NCBI GenBank assembly: GCA_019648995.1 | Contig: BLXT01007988.1 | Location: 2,049,321 to 2,073,381, forward strand | Source of the DNA: Plakobranchus ocellatus | Taxonomy: Eukaryota > Mollusca > Gastropoda > Plakobranchidae | Length of the DNA stretch: 24,061 nt | Direction of reading: 5' to 3' | The notes under the pieces: generated by a model | What the model saw: the letters and a program-made list of their open reading frames with translations, nothing else | Told to the model about the DNA's origin: nothing | Databases searched by the model: none | In this document: in pieces, positions 10,301 through 21,641 of the stretch | Layout of the letters: the number at the start of each line of letters is the position of its first letter | How positions within the stretch are numbered: position 1 is the stretch's first letter | Position numbers and translations under genes: made by a program

Positions 10301-13300
10301 TCATAATTTTTATATTTTTCTTTTTTTTTTCTGTCTGTTTGGAAACATTTGCTCTTTAGAAAAGAAATAGGCGAACGCCTTTTGGTTGAGTTTTCAAGAG
10401 ATGAGGATGTTCCAAAAATGTCTGCAGTATCTGCCCTTATCAGTGCCCCTCGCATGACCAATCACATGTTTCGCACCTACAATCCACCACCTGGTGTCAC
10501 TTCACAATACCCAGGCAGTTGCAAGTACAGGATTTGGGAGGTTATTCGTGCGTCTTCAGCTGCACCTGGATATTTTGAGAGCTGTACCCTGGGAAATGAA
10601 GTGCATGAGGTAAAAAAACAATAACAACAAAAATGACATTGTAGATTAAAAAAAAAACCCAACTATTTTTGTTATTTCTGACTTGGAAAATGTAGGAATA
10701 CTCATAATTCAAGCTATCATTTTATTTGTAAAATATTCTTAAATTTTTGACAAGGTAAACTTCCTTCATGTGACTTTAGTTCTCTATCCTAGTGTGATAC
10801 AAACTTTCAGTCAATCGTTTATATGATCAAGTTTTTCATTTGTGCTCATATGTTAGAGCTCATGTCTTCATGCATTTGAATATAGTTGAATTATTATCAC
10901 TATTATTATTATTATTATGGTTTTGTGTTTATTATTTTTTTGTAAGGATGGTGGGCTCTTGACAAACAACCCAACAGCTTTAGCTATTCATGAGAGCCGC
11001 TTACTCTGGCCCAACGAGAACTTCCACTGTGTGGTTTCCCTCGGCACTGGTCGCTTTGAAAGCATGATGGAAGTGCCCACTAAACTTTCACTAAAACGCC
11101 GTTTGTCCACAATCGTGGATAGCGCGACTGACACAGAAGGTAAACTTCTTTTCTAAAACAAAGCTGATCTGTCTTTGCTTTACAACTTAAATTGACAAGT
11201 TTGGTTTTCTTGGTTTGATTGAGTTATGTCTCATCAACAGAACAATTAGGGCAACTGAGATCATCTTACTCTGTTGGACGATATCTTTCATTATCGTTAG
11301 TTTTTGTGATGATGATGATGGGTGAGAAGAGCAAAATAAAATTTTTGCAGTGGACCAGATTAAAGTATGGATGTATAGCACCAGAATTATATGTACCAGC
11401 TGCACAAGAGAATCAGGTAAAAGCAGAAAGATTTTTGGCCCTGGGCCATCACCAACAAACAAAACTGAACAGCAACAGCAGCCTTGATATAGACCATAGA
11501 AAAAAATATTTTAGTTTATTGTGGAATATCGGTGGAAAAAAGAAATAATTTTTCAATTAAAAAATAAAAAAAGGAATAAGAAAAAGGAAAAGCAATAAAA
11601 AATAAACAGTTTTATTGGAAGAGAAGAAAAGTAAAAGGGATAGCAAAATGATACGACTGATGAAATGGTAATCAGTGAAACAATATATTGTGAGGTTTTA
11701 TGACAGCAAACTACAGAGGGGCAAAGAATATTGTGGTAAATTTAGTTTTTTTTCCTCTCATTTCAAATGTCACCTGTTTTGCTATTGTAAATAAAATTAT
11801 TCAAAGGCAAATTGCTTACTGAAGCCTGTTGAGAGAAATGATTTAAGACAGGATGAATCTACATATGTCTAAAAAAAAATTGTGTGGCTAGTTTATTTCT
11901 CAGCATAAATGATCGCTACAATTTTTATATTCCCTCAGATGAGTATCCAATTTATATAATTTTACACCACTGTGCATGGGAATATTAAAGATCAAATAAA
12001 ATAATACAACACAAGAGCTAAGTCACTGAAAGTGTGTTTGCATAAGGGATCTAAAAATTGTTCACCTGGTTTGTATAACAAGTTTTTATTCATGTAGAAA
12101 AAGGGAAAAAAAAATTTAAGTCCAAAGATTAATAGTCGGCAAATTGCTATCAGAGCAGTGTATTGCACAACAATACTTGGCATCTTTTGTGAAGCCCATT
12201 AGGTTTCAGAAAGAATGCTTTAACCGAATTATGCCTTCAGGCCTTGCAAAACCTTTCTTGGTATGGGTCATGTTTCTGTTGTATTTTTGTTGTTGTTTGT
12301 ATTTTTGTTGTTGTTTGCTCTTTTCAAAAGTCTCTTGAAGGGTCATGTGATACTGCTATCTGAAATAAAATAATCAAGGTCATGGTTTTGAGATAATTGA
12401 CGATATGGATGAGAGAAATTGTTATCTTAATCTAGAAAGTGCAAATGATAATGAATATAAACCTGATGTGTGTTGTTCTAAATGTAAATCCCCCCCCCCC
12501 CAAAAAAACAAAAATGCATGTTCAAGTTTGATAAGTTGAAAACACACAAGAAAATGCATATGCGAAAAGGTTTAGATCTTTATCTCATTGACCTTGACAC
12601 ACTTTATTTTATCTGTTGTTGAAAGTGATAACATATTTCTGATGTGCTAAATATTTTATGTTGTTTAGCTCAAACTGACTCATTCTTTCAACATTCACAT
12701 TGGTGGTCATAAGTGAGTTACTGTAGTCCCGATGAGCTATTCTTGTATTCTCATGCTGTTGAATAAACAAAATTAAGGTTTCCTACTGTCCACTCCTAAC
12801 TTTCTGATAATGAACTTAAGTAGAACACAACCCAATAACTAATTTTTGCACCAAATTGTGGATTAAAGGAAGGATGAGCCCTACATTGGTCAGCCTTAAC
12901 GTTGTGATACCAAACTTAATATAAAACGAATCTTGGCCTATTGCATTACCCATTTTAAAATTCTGATGTATTTTTATTTCATATGAAGAGTTTTGAAATC
13001 TAATGAGCATTAACATCATATTTCTTTGGCATATAATGCATTACATTAAACAATGATGTCTGATCTTTCACAAGCACATTATATAGTTCACTACTATATG
13101 GCTTTCTGAATTATGTTGGTTTTGTTTTGCTGAGATTGAAATCCCAAAGCAAAAAAAAAAAGCACCTGAAAAAATTTAACTTACTGACAAAATCATCTCT
13201 GACTTTTTGCTTCTCCCTCCCTTAGCTGTTCATCACACCCTACAAGATCTTCTACCAGCACGGTCTTATTTCCGCTTCAACCCTTACTTGTCAGAAGAGT

Positions 13301-13473
13301 TTTACTTAGATGAGATCCGGCCGGAGAAGATGGCCCAAATGCAGCTGGATGCACAGATGTACACCCGCCGCAACAGTTATAAACTGACAGCTGCTGCCGA
13401 GCGCTTGACACAGCAGAGGAGACCAACTCAGGTCATGGGCGATGCAGTGAAACGTTTTCTCGACAATATCTGA
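6537..13473 (+). CDS. PNPLA8: Calcium-independent phospholipase A2 gamma-like, six exons
   Basis: Joining 6537-7343, 8642-8793, 9270-9536, 10360-10609, 10947-11139 and 13226-13473 gives 1917 nt, or 638 residues. All introns are GT-AG with consistent phases (0, 2, 2, 0, 1). Family members hydrolyse fatty-acyl ester bonds of membrane phospholipids, mainly at mitochondria and peroxisomes. The patatin domain spans about residues 308-500: oxyanion motif DGGGTR (315-320), nucleophile motif GVSTG (Ser350) and dyad aspartate in DGG (Asp493). RASSAAPGYF, NNPTALAIHE, VSLGTGRFES, SATDTE and YFRFNP are typical of the PNPLA8 branch. Residues 1-50 are Ser/Thr/basic with one acidic residue and end in RQFRS, suggesting a mitochondrial presequence. 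The N-terminal half is low in conservation. At 638 residues it is shorter than human PNPLA8 (782). The C-terminus FLDNI lacks the SKL peroxisomal signal of the human enzyme. Family assignment is secure; localisation is inferred. Confidence 0.93.
7344..8641 (+). other. Intron 1 (phase 0)
   Basis: Begins GTAAGTA and ends TTTGCCTTTGCAG. It is AT-rich with no internal exon that I can support. The 7530-8100 stretch is less repetitive and could be an old, decayed transposon, but I find no terminal repeats or open frame. Confidence 0.85.
8642..8793 (+). CDS. PNPLA8: PNPLA8-like coding exon 2 (oxyanion motif)
   Basis: Encodes residues 270-319 plus two bases of Arg320. It starts EKVMPCLTNL, a helical segment, and ends in IRVLSIDGGGTR, the beta-strand and glycine-rich loop that forms the oxyanion hole of patatin-like lipases. 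The acceptor is TTTGCAG and the donor is CCAG|GTAAAC. Confidence 0.93.
8794..9269 (+). other. Intron 2 (phase 2)
   Basis: A 476-bp AT-rich intron bounded by GTAAAC and TTTTTTTCCTTCAG. No other feature was seen. Confidence 0.9.
9270..9536 (+). CDS. PNPLA8: PNPLA8-like coding exon 3 (catalytic serine)
   Basis: Completes Arg320 and encodes residues 321-408. It contains LFDYVCGVSTGALLA, the nucleophile elbow, with Ser350 as the predicted catalytic serine. It also carries the family-typical LPLDRCEELYKD, NKVVGTTK and FYDSVSWENIL. The donor is TTTAAA|GTAAGA. Its composition is clearly less AT-rich than the flanking introns, as expected for constrained coding sequence. Confidence 0.95.
9537..10359 (+). 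other. Intron 3 (phase 2)
   Basis: An 823-bp AT-rich intron running from GTAAGA to TTGCTCTTTAG. AAAGCTTTT palindromic motifs recur at about 9736-9758. No coding or RNA feature was seen. Confidence 0.9.
10360..10609 (+). CDS. PNPLA8: PNPLA8-like coding exon 4
   Basis: Completes Lys409 and encodes residues 410-492, ending in phase 0 at GAG|GTAAAA. Landmarks are VPKMSAVSALIS, MFRTYNPPPG, IWEVIRASSAAPGYF and LGNEVHE. The RASSAAPGYF block is a hallmark of this phospholipase branch and packs near the active site. The exon joins directly to the DGG exon. Confidence 0.94.
10610..10946 (+). other. Intron 4 (phase 0)
   Basis: A 337-bp intron from GTAAAAAAAC to TTTTTTTGTAAG. It contains a short ATT trinucleotide run at about 10897-10916. 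Confidence 0.9.
10947..11139 (+). CDS. PNPLA8: PNPLA8-like coding exon 5 (catalytic aspartate)
   Basis: Encodes residues 493-556 plus one base of Ala557. It opens with DGGLLTNNPTALAIHE, where Asp493 is the predicted dyad aspartate. VVSLGTGRFES and IVDSATDTE follow. The donor is GAAG|GTAAAC, phase 1. The acceptor TTTGTAAG is AAG rather than CAG, which is unusual but acceptable given the T-rich tract. Confidence 0.94.
11140..13225 (+). other. Intron 5 (phase 1), longest intron
   Basis: A 2086-bp intron bounded by GTAAAC and CTCCCTCCCTTAG. A 109-codon frame (11219-11548) lies inside it but has AT-biased composition and no family resemblance. A perfect 18-bp tandem duplication (GTATTTTTGTTGTTGTTT, twice) occupies 12281-12316. 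A run of 12 C followed by A residues lies at 12490-12508. Confidence 0.85.
12281..12316 (+). repeat. Perfect 18-bp tandem duplication
   Basis: GTATTTTTGTTGTTGTTT occurs twice in direct succession without mismatch, inside intron 5. It is a young slippage duplication and has no evident function. Confidence 0.9.
13226..13473 (+). CDS. PNPLA8: PNPLA8-like coding exon 6 (C-terminus)
   Basis: Completes Ala557 and encodes residues 558-638, then TGA. VHHTLQDLLP and SYFRFNPYLSEEFYLDE match the conserved end of the catalytic region. The rest is an amphipathic helical tail with EKMAQMQLDAQMY and LTQQRRPTQ. The protein stops at KRFLDNI, so the short extension ending in SKL found on the human enzyme is missing. 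Confidence 0.94.
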
Positions 13474-13496
13474 TGTACATTAAAAATATATGTGTT

Positions 13497-13570
13497 AATA
13501 AAATAAAATATTATTGATTTGATCATGGTGCATAACAAAGAAGAAAATTGTATGTGTTGTGCCTTTTTTT
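13497..13570 (+). terminator. Poly(A) signal and downstream U/GU-rich element
   Basis: Two overlapping AATAAA hexamers (13497-13502 and 13502-13507) lie about 24 nt after the stop. A GT/T-rich stretch (TGTATGTGTTGTGCC then a T run, about 13550-13568) follows at the usual distance. Together they predict cleavage near 13515-13535 and a very short 3' UTR. Confidence 0.75.
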
Positions 13571-16340
13571 TAAAGGCGTAGTTTCAATGCAAAATATAGG
13601 TGTGGAGTTATTATAGTTAGTAATTTTTAAAATCTTAGATCCTAGGCTCTCACAATTTTTAAGTCAAACTGGCATTGTTTTATACCATTGAATAATTCAT
13701 AGAAGGTGTAACAAACTGGATCTCCATACCAGTTTCTGCTTTAAAACATTTTGATTTCTGGTCAAATTACGTTTTCATGTTACTGTTGGCAGATTTAAAG
13801 GACTGCGCATCAATCATTTCAAACACATGGATTTTTTTTTTTTTAGATTTTTATATTTTATGCAGACAAAATGCGGTCTGAATTTTTAAATATTGTTTGG
13901 GAAATTTTTAAAACATATTTCCTCTGCATGAAAAGGAAAAAAAATTAAGTTCAAAGATCAATTTCTTGTAGCAAGAATGTGCTGCAGGTCTTTTTTAAAA
14001 TTTTGCAATGAGATAGAAAGAATCCTCTCTGTTTTAGATGATCTCAAATCATATTTTAGGTGTAAGGAAAATCAAGTATAACTAAAGAGAGTATCATAAT
14101 TATGATTCATATCATGCATCATGCGTTTTAGCACATGTCCGGTGATTATCTGCTGAATTAAAGACGTTTCACCATACACATTTTTTATTGTGTAATTCTG
14201 TGATATTGTCCACTGTATAATGTGATGCAGTTTTGAAACTGTTTGCTTGTTTGGTAAAAAAAAAGTTGTTGATGATGTTTTTTAATTATTTGAAACCATT
14301 AGACACAGTATTATCGTATATTCATGCACTTCATTTTTTAGCACAAGAAAAAAATAATTGCAAAAAATGAAACTTTTTTTTTCTATTGTCTTTTATGGAC
14401 TTTACGCCAGTTTACAATTTTGGCAAGCTTTTCGCCCTACTTTCAAGTTATATACTGAATTTTTGGAAACCATTTCTGTTTTCCTACAGCACTGTTCGAA
14501 TTTGTTTGATGTTTTGATATTACAGTTGAAACATTTTCCTTGAAATGTCCTGATCAATCTAATGAGTGATGGAATCTTTTACATTTTCGGGGCTTCAAAG
14601 GAATCAAAGTTATGTAATTGCTTGAATTTTTCAAAAATCTTACTTTTACTAAATAGAAAAGCACAACCCATTCGTAAATCTGATTGTCCAAAATTAACTT
14701 TTATGACAGCTGTTATTCATTTTTCTAATAACATTTCTTTTTTTTTTTTTTTTAACCTCTCTGTACTAGATTTAGATCTTTACCCTGCAGTATTCCATCC
14801 ATCTATTAATAGTCTAATCCCATGTTTGTTTCTGAACAATGTAAAAAAAAACAGAAAACATATATTTTACTATTTAAAAAAAATTAAAATTCAGCAGTAG
14901 TATGTTCAAAACATTAGTTTACTTTGCTATTAATTTGACTTTACAGGCATCAAAAGCTCTTCTTAAAATTTCTATATATAGAGTATGTACTTTTAAAACC
15001 AATATTTTTGTTTTTAATTTAATAATTAAAGGGAGCTCACTTTTTGCACTAAAAGTTAAATACGTTAATTCAAATTGGTATACGTTTCATATTCCACTTA
15101 ATGAGATTGAAATATTGGTCCAATTTAGAGATAGGGATAAAGATAAGAAAAAGGGAGACTTAAGATCATGGTGATTAAATATGTGGTTTCATTTGACAAT
15201 AATAAGGCTTATAATATGACTTCTGGGATTAAAAAAAAAAATTTTTTAAGAGTCAAGTCCAATTTTGGGGGGGGCAGGCATGATATTGTTGGATAGGAAA
15301 AAATCTCGCTATTTTTTTCCTTCAACCAATGAACTGTCAAGTGTCATGAATTTTAAGTCAGGCTTGTACTATTACTGTTTTTATAACAATACTGCGTGGC
15401 ATTATTTTTATCTGTTTATCACATTATGTCACAATGTGTTTCATTTTTTAAAAAAGTTTTTGTTGCTATATATATTTTAATAGCATATGTTTAAGCCCGT
15501 CAATTTGTTTTGCATTTGTTAAAGAAATATTTTTATCCAAACATAAAAATAAGAGATTAAGTGCAATAGTGTGGAGATTGTCTTAAGACATCTTGAAAAA
15601 ACACTTTTTTTTGGTTTTGTAATGCACCTTCTTCTACTCAAACATGATGAACATCATATTTAATGTCTTCAATCTATGTTTTCATTTAAAGAAATTGTCT
15701 TCAATAAATACTGAAGTGAAAATACTTTTATTTTAAATTGAAGAAAAACCTTTTTTCAAATTTAATGATTAAGGATTATTCTTGATTTTGGTAAAAGCTG
15801 CAGTTTTTTTTTAAAGCAGTTGTCAGGTTTCGCAATAATATTTTTTGAAGGAAGAATTTTAATGCTTTCCTTCATTTTCAAAAAGCTTTTTTTTTTGCAA
15901 ATATTAAAAAATCGATTATCTTGACTCAGAATTGACAAAGCTCGATCCAGGTTTATTTATGCAAACCTCAATGTACAAAATGTTCAAAATGTGACTCCTG
16001 ACTTGTTCAGGTTGATTTCAATACAAATGGCAGTTATTCTCATTATGTATAATTAATGTCTTTCCCAGCAATCTAAACCAGGGACACAATTTTTCTGCAT
16101 TTTCAGCTGGGGCAAACTTGATTTCTTGTGGAGAGCAAGTAGTTTAAGCCTATTTGAGATAACAATCTTAAGTACAATTTCTCAATCCTGGTTTTTTTAA
16201 TCTTTAGTAATGAATGGTTCAGACAAAAACCAACACAGGAATGAGAAGATCATGCAGATATATGCAGACCACAGATTCATCTTTATATCTAGAAGCAGCC
16301 TTTTATTTTTATGAAGGCGTTGCCATTGTAGGGCTGCATA
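13571..16340. other. T-rich gene-free region downstream of PNPLA8-like gene
   Basis: No supported gene. Plus-strand frames at 14358-15174 and 15265-15480 are Phe/Leu/Ile/Lys-rich and share no motif with known proteins. T homopolymers are frequent (near 13831, 14738, 15606, 15806 and 15888). Further AATAAA hexamers occur, such as 15703-15708, so longer alternative 3' ends are possible but unsupported. Confidence 0.45.
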
Positions 16341-17177
16341 CTTGTGCTAATTAAATTATCCAGCAGCTCTCTAGATTACGGGCCCTATTCTGGTGTGTGC
16401 TTTTAGCTGAAGGGGCATATCTAACTCACGCAACAAATAATACTAGTTGGATGCCCTCAGTGAGAATAAGGTGGATTAGGAAATCAGAATAGTGAAGCAG
16501 TGGGGAAAAGAGGCTGTGCAGGTGGGCATCCTTTGATGTCACTTGTAGCCTTCTTTGACTAATTAAAATAGGCATCCTAGACCTAGCTCAGAAACTAGGC
16601 CTTCCTTTATATGCATATGTAGGTATGAGAGGAAATAAAAAAAAAAAAAGTGGGTGGGAGTAGTAGGGTAAAGAACATATTGTACTGTGACAAATAGAAA
16701 TGACCTGTACTTAAACCGGTTAAAAATACATGTTTGTGAATGTATAAATTATTATTATCTTTATTAAAGTGTATCATATGCATTGTTATAAGTTTTCACA
16801 TTGTATTTGTTGCTTACAAGTCATCACCTCTGTAAAAAAAAATAATAAAGGAGAATTTCAACATTTTGTTTGCCTTCATAAGTTTAATGATAATGTTTCT
16901 AACTTCAATATTGGTAGTATGGTAGTTACTGTCTTCACTGGTTTTTTTTTATTATAATAAATGAGTTCAGTTAGATTACGTTATCTTCCAAAACAGAGCA
17001 GCACAGTGTGTATCTTGCCTTGTTCTATCAGAGACGGCAGTCTGCCACGACTCTCCCCTTCCTCATTTTTTTCTTTTTCAATAAGAGTACAACTGCTGTG
17101 TTACTGTCTCTTCTCCAAAACTTCGATTTTTACAAGCTGCATTTGCCATTTATTCTCTTTACTTTGGATTTACATGT
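16341..17177. other. Gene-free segment, partly less AT-rich
   Basis: The part at about 16360-16560 is less AT-rich than its surroundings and contains GGATGCCC (16449-16456) and its complement GGGCATCC (16524-16531). It may be a decayed repeat. Frames at 16769-17190 overlap one another, are low in information and are not called. Confidence 0.3.
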
Positions 17178-17208
17178 GATAGATATATAGATAGAGATAG
17201 AGACAGAG
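17178..17208. repeat. Short degenerate (GATA)n tract
   Basis: About 30 bp of GATA/GAGATA/GACAGA units, resembling a much shorter version of the 4077-4371 tract. Confidence 0.8.
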
Positions 17209-18375
17209 AATGCTTTAATGTCAGTGGGTTAACCCAAGAACTTCAGTTTGGAAGAAATCGTTTGAAAACCTCGAAGAGGAGTAAATTCAATAGATGTATT
17301 CTATCTCGGCATCAGTTTGGCAAGATACTGAGAAGCAAAAGAAAGTGACATTGATTCGATCAGACTACTGCGTATTTTGGATATTGAACAAAAAAATAAA
17401 TTCTACTCCCAGCTAGAGATCTGAACTCAAGCAACTTTGATTTGATCAGACTCTGGTGTACTTTTGCAGCATGCCTATGAATTAACAAATTTGCCAAGGT
17501 ATTAAAGATTTTTGGAAAATTTATCTCACAAATTTCGGCTAATTTAAACCTTTATCTCAGTAAATTTTTTTATTCCTAATGATTTGATTTGCAAAACATT
17601 TCTGAGACAATAATATCTAATACATGATTTGAGATTTGAAAAAAAACCCCAAAATCTTCTTGTCAATTTTTACTACTGATGCCTATCCCCTTTGATTTTT
17701 TTTTGTAGCAAGGACGTGGAAAGGCAACTTGCTTGCTTACATGGTAAAATTATTAGTCAAACAAGTGGACAGTGTGTGTGTGTGTGTGTACATTTATATA
17801 ATCAGATATGAATTCTTTCCTTTGCACTTTCCTTTCCATCAGTCAATTCAACACTTGGCATTAGAGGAAGAAAAAATAAACAAATAAAACCTCAACTTTC
17901 CCTAAAAAAAGTCTTAAAAACTTGGTATAGAGGATAGGAGAGAGTTGAGGGCAGAACTTACAGAAAGCATTCCCCCTCTCTTTACCCTTGTGTCTTGATA
18001 AGTCCGGTCTCTAATTATAAAAGAGAGATACTGTCTCATACTTTTACACTGAGAATAATAAAAAGCAGGTGAAATCGCTTGTTAAATTTAGAGACGATAT
18101 GTATGATTATTTTCCTCTATTCATACCATAGAGAAGTTATGGTTTTGTTCCCACTGGGAAGATTAAAGTATCAAATAGCTGGACAATAATTTCCAAAGGA
18201 GGAAAAATGCGGTTTTTTTTAATAAGCTCTCAATTCAGAAAAGATTTTGTTTTTCAAAACAACCTACAACCAATGAAGAATAAACTTTAATAAATATCTC
18301 ACATTCAACAGAATAACATAAAAACAAAACGAGCAACACAAATTTTAGTTTAAAAGTCACATCAAATGCATACAA
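17209..18375. other. Gene-free segment with skew change
   Basis: No coding or RNA feature was seen. Homopolymer bias changes across this stretch from T-rich runs on the left to A-rich runs on the right. A (GT)n tract lies at 17772-17789. Confidence 0.4.
17772..17789. repeat. (GT)n microsatellite
   Basis: About nine uninterrupted GT units in a gene-free region. Confidence 0.9.
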
Positions 18376-18381
18376 TTTATT
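18376..18381 (-). terminator. Possible distal poly(A) signal of the minus-strand gene
   Basis: TTTATT on the plus strand reads AATAAA on the minus strand. It lies where the A-rich plus-strand composition begins. Many such hexamers occur by chance in AT-rich DNA, and others lie nearer the stop (for example TTTATT at 22641-22646), so this is a weak candidate. Confidence 0.12.
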
Positions 18382-20749
18382 GAATTTCCATTTTTCAATA
18401 CAGCAATTGAAATAGTCCTCAGCTGTTGACAGCCTGAGAACCTCCTGTAATGCCCCTCAGTTTAGTATTGTCATCGATGTTATAGATTCTGTATATTTTG
18501 CACACGTTAGATTTGAAGAAGTTTTTTTTTCAATGATAAACATAACATATACAATATTTTCATACTTGGATACAAGTATAGGTTTCAATATGGGGAAATA
18601 AAATAGGCAATAAATGCTTAACTAAAATGGAAAGAAAGATAAGATAGCCTAATGATTGAATGACATGACTATGACTATGAGCTGTGCCTTGCTATAACAC
18701 CGTATTTTTTGTCCACTAACACCAGCAGCCACAATCCCTCCCAGTCCTAACCTATCCACTGAACTTCAGCTGATGGTAGGTTAATTGCTTAAGAATAATC
18801 AATCTGTTGTATTTAAGTCCTAGCTTGATCAAGGATAAATTTTGCCAATCCAGTTTATTTTGTTTTCTTTCAAGTTTAAGACTAGAGCTATTGTACACTT
18901 ATTCAGTCAGGAAATATTTTTGCATTTGTTGACAGATCATAAAATAAGGTGCAATTTGGATATTTTGAATCGCTGATATAGTGGGAATCTGCATTTCATG
19001 AGCTTTGAAACGGTAAAAACTATAATTAAAGTAATGTAATTCTGCGACAAAAATATTGGCATTTTAATTTTTTTGGAAAAAGCAGTGGAAAGAAACAAAC
19101 AAAAGTATTTTTTTTCAAGTGTTACATGCAATAAAGACCTCATTAAGAATGATCTCAGGTTGTTTATCATGATATGCAAGATACTGATAAGGTAGGCCTC
19201 AAGTGCAGCAAATCTGCCAACACTTGATATTTAAATTTTTCAAAAAATCTATGAAATTTGCCTTAACGCCTTTGTGTATAATCCTTTTCATAACATAATT
19301 GCAACCAACACAAAGCATACTTGTGGCAGTGAGCATCAAGTCCACCGACAGAAACAAAAAAAAAAAACCACCCAAAATTTATCATTTTCCTATGATGATT
19401 TTTCCCCCACAAACCCACAAAGAAAAATGGTTATTTTTTTTTTTATAATCAACAATATGGAGTTCACAAAGGAAATTCATGTCACATCAATAGATAAAAA
19501 TTGTGAGAAAGTGAAATAATTTAATATGTGGATCTTCGTTGCCCCATCTCAAATTGCACTATTTACAATGATGCCAAACCATGTCACAAACATTGTCAAG
19601 AGGCCACCAAATTCTCAGCAAAGAAAGCTGAAAAGCACAGCAGGCTGAGAGAGAGAAAATGATGAGACAGTTCATGACACAATAAGCATAAATCAGATAC
19701 AAGTCTCTGCGAATACTTTTGAACTTTAGTCTTTCGGAAATTTTTCATCAAAAGAAGATGGTAATAAAAGTAAAATATTCAAAATCGCCTATTTTGACAG
19801 AACTGGAAAAGACAAATATTGATTTTTTTTCTCTGGACAAGTATAAATTGTAAGCTATAAAAATTCCAAAAAAATTACTTGCAACTGATTTACTCAACAT
19901 GTCTCACATTTTTTGAGTAAAGAGTGGGGAAGACAGTCATGAGCAATCACAAAATCGTCAATCCTTAGGAGACAAAAGGTAATGCGGTAACTCATCTCTC
20001 AGAGATAGTAATAGTTATGCAAGATGAAGTAACTCATCCTTTGGATGGTATGGATGTTGCTTCAGCTATGAAAAAAAAAACAAGCTAATTTTCACATTTT
20101 TTATGTCTCATTCATCTACATGAAACTAAAAACAAAAAACAAAAAAAAACACAAAAAAAAAAACATTTGTTAAAATCTTCTACAACTTGCAGGCATTGAG
20201 CAAATATGGTAAAATAATCACTCTCTCATGAAGAACACATAACAAAGAGAGTTAACTACAAAAACATTAAATAATCTCTCCACAATGCATAGTGATTTCC
20301 CATGAAATAAAGGGAGCTTCAGGCTAATGGTGTAGCTAAACTAAATAACCCAAGCTAAATATGTGAAAGAACCTCCCTGATGTATCACATTATACATTTG
20401 TTAAGCAAATATGAAACAAAGTAAATAATTCTTGACAAATAAAATGAGGAAAATTTGCTATGCGGCTTTCACTGAAATTTCATAACCTAAAACTAACACA
20501 AATGTCCCAACAGAGGAACTAACATTAAAATTCAAGCATGCATACATTTTAAGTGAAGAAAAACAGAAATAATATAAAAAAAAAACAATTTTGTGGTTTG
20601 ATTTGACACGAATACTTGGATCTCCAGGAATTATAAAATGCGGTTGAATAAAGCCACTTTATAAAAGCTTTTTTTTTCTTTTTTAAAGCATAAAAAAATC
20701 AATACAAGAAAAACTTACTAGTGAGGAAAAAACAACAACAAATTCCCAC
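18382..20749. other. A-rich gene-free region
   Basis: No gene is supported. Frames at 18937-19179 (minus) and 19274-19519 (plus) are AT-driven and lack motifs. A runs (for example near 19357, 20070, 20129-20163 and 20577) dominate the plus strand. It may include an extended 3' UTR of the minus-strand gene, whose stop is at 23525, but no sequence feature proves transcription. Confidence 0.35.
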
Positions 20750-20764
20750 CATACTACTATTAGA

Positions 20765-20899
20765 TTTGGTTTGATTATTGTATATAGCCAGTCCAAAACC
20801 GGGTGATCTCAGGTTTTCAGGCTCTCCCTCGGGCAAGGGGCTCTAACCCATGACAGTCAGGTCACTGTATATCTTAGGGTGGACTCGCTAGCCACTGCG
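20765..20899 (-). mobile_element. tRNA-derived SINE, copy 1, with target-site duplication
   Basis: Read on the minus strand, it starts CGCAGTGGCTAGCG, resembling the second part of a tRNA A box. About 45 bases later comes GGGTTAGAGCCC, a degenerate B box (20839-20848). A family-specific body follows with AGCCTGAAAACCTGAGATCA and a TATATACAATAATCAAACC tail. The flanks are a 15-bp duplication, CATACTACTATTAGA (20750-20764) and CATACTACTAATAGA (20900-20914), with one mismatch. That directly supports retrotransposition. The first bases of the A box are missing, so the copy is slightly 5'-truncated. It would have needed an LINE partner for movement. Confidence 0.85.
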
Positions 20900-20914
20900 C
20901 ATACTACTAATAGA

Positions 20915-21631
20915 ATATTACTAGAAAAAGCTATTCCCAATACTATACATGGTTTTGAAGCCTTGAAATTCTGCACAGACTAAACTGATATATTAAGTCT
21001 GAAAAACAAGAAATGATGCTTTTTCAAAAGGCATGAAAAGACAAAGAAAATGAAAAAAAAAAAAATCTACAGTCCGAAATTGTAAAATTGGTTTTCAAAA
21101 ATATTTTTAAAAGGGGGTTCCGCAGGTAATGGATGACTGACACTACTCCAACAGATGTACACATAGTTTTGGATTAAAAGCAATGATTTCATTGGCTCTC
21201 TCTGCCGTTTTTGTGCATATTTAGCCACTAGATGATTCTATTTTTGTCTTCAATGGGTTGCAACATGGGGTTTCTCTTATATTTTGTACAATAATAGAGG
21301 AATTCTGTGACATCAAAAATATCAGGAACTGCTATCAGTGGTACCAAAGCACACTTTACAAACACAGCAAAAATGTACAAAATCATCACAAACATACGCA
21401 TATAATTTATAAAATGTTAGCTTCTTTAAAGTGAAAAGAAAGTATTCAAGTCAAAATATGTTCCAAAATATGCATTAATAAGTAAAATGAAGACATCATA
21501 GTAGATCTAGAGCCAACATTTTGTGAAACCTGAAATACATAAAACAAACAGAGGGAATAAAATATGATTATGTGTAATTGCAAGTTATCTGCAAAGCCCT
21601 GAAATAAGTGGAAATCAAGCAAGATCAAATG
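20915..21631. other. A-rich gene-free spacer between SINE copies
   Basis: No credible gene. The minus-strand frame at 21446-21628 is short and lacks motifs. Confidence 0.4.
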
Positions 21632-21641
21632 TCACTGGGAT

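Noticed and set aside
11219-11548. 109-codon frame inside intron 5, considered as an alternative exon
   Set aside because: The exon 5 to exon 6 join gives a continuous conserved PNPLA8 sequence (DTE-A-VHHTLQDLLP) without it. The frame has AT-biased composition and no family resemblance.
12490-12508. Run of 12 C followed by 7 A, considered as a repeat junction or assembly error
   Set aside because: A homopolymer pair in an intron affects no coding sequence, and nothing around it indicates an insertion.
14562-15174. Two consecutive plus-strand frames of 112 and 90 codons
   Set aside because: They are in different frames, rich in Phe/Leu/Ile/Lys as expected of AT-rich DNA, interrupted by a T tract read as poly-Phe, and match no family I know.
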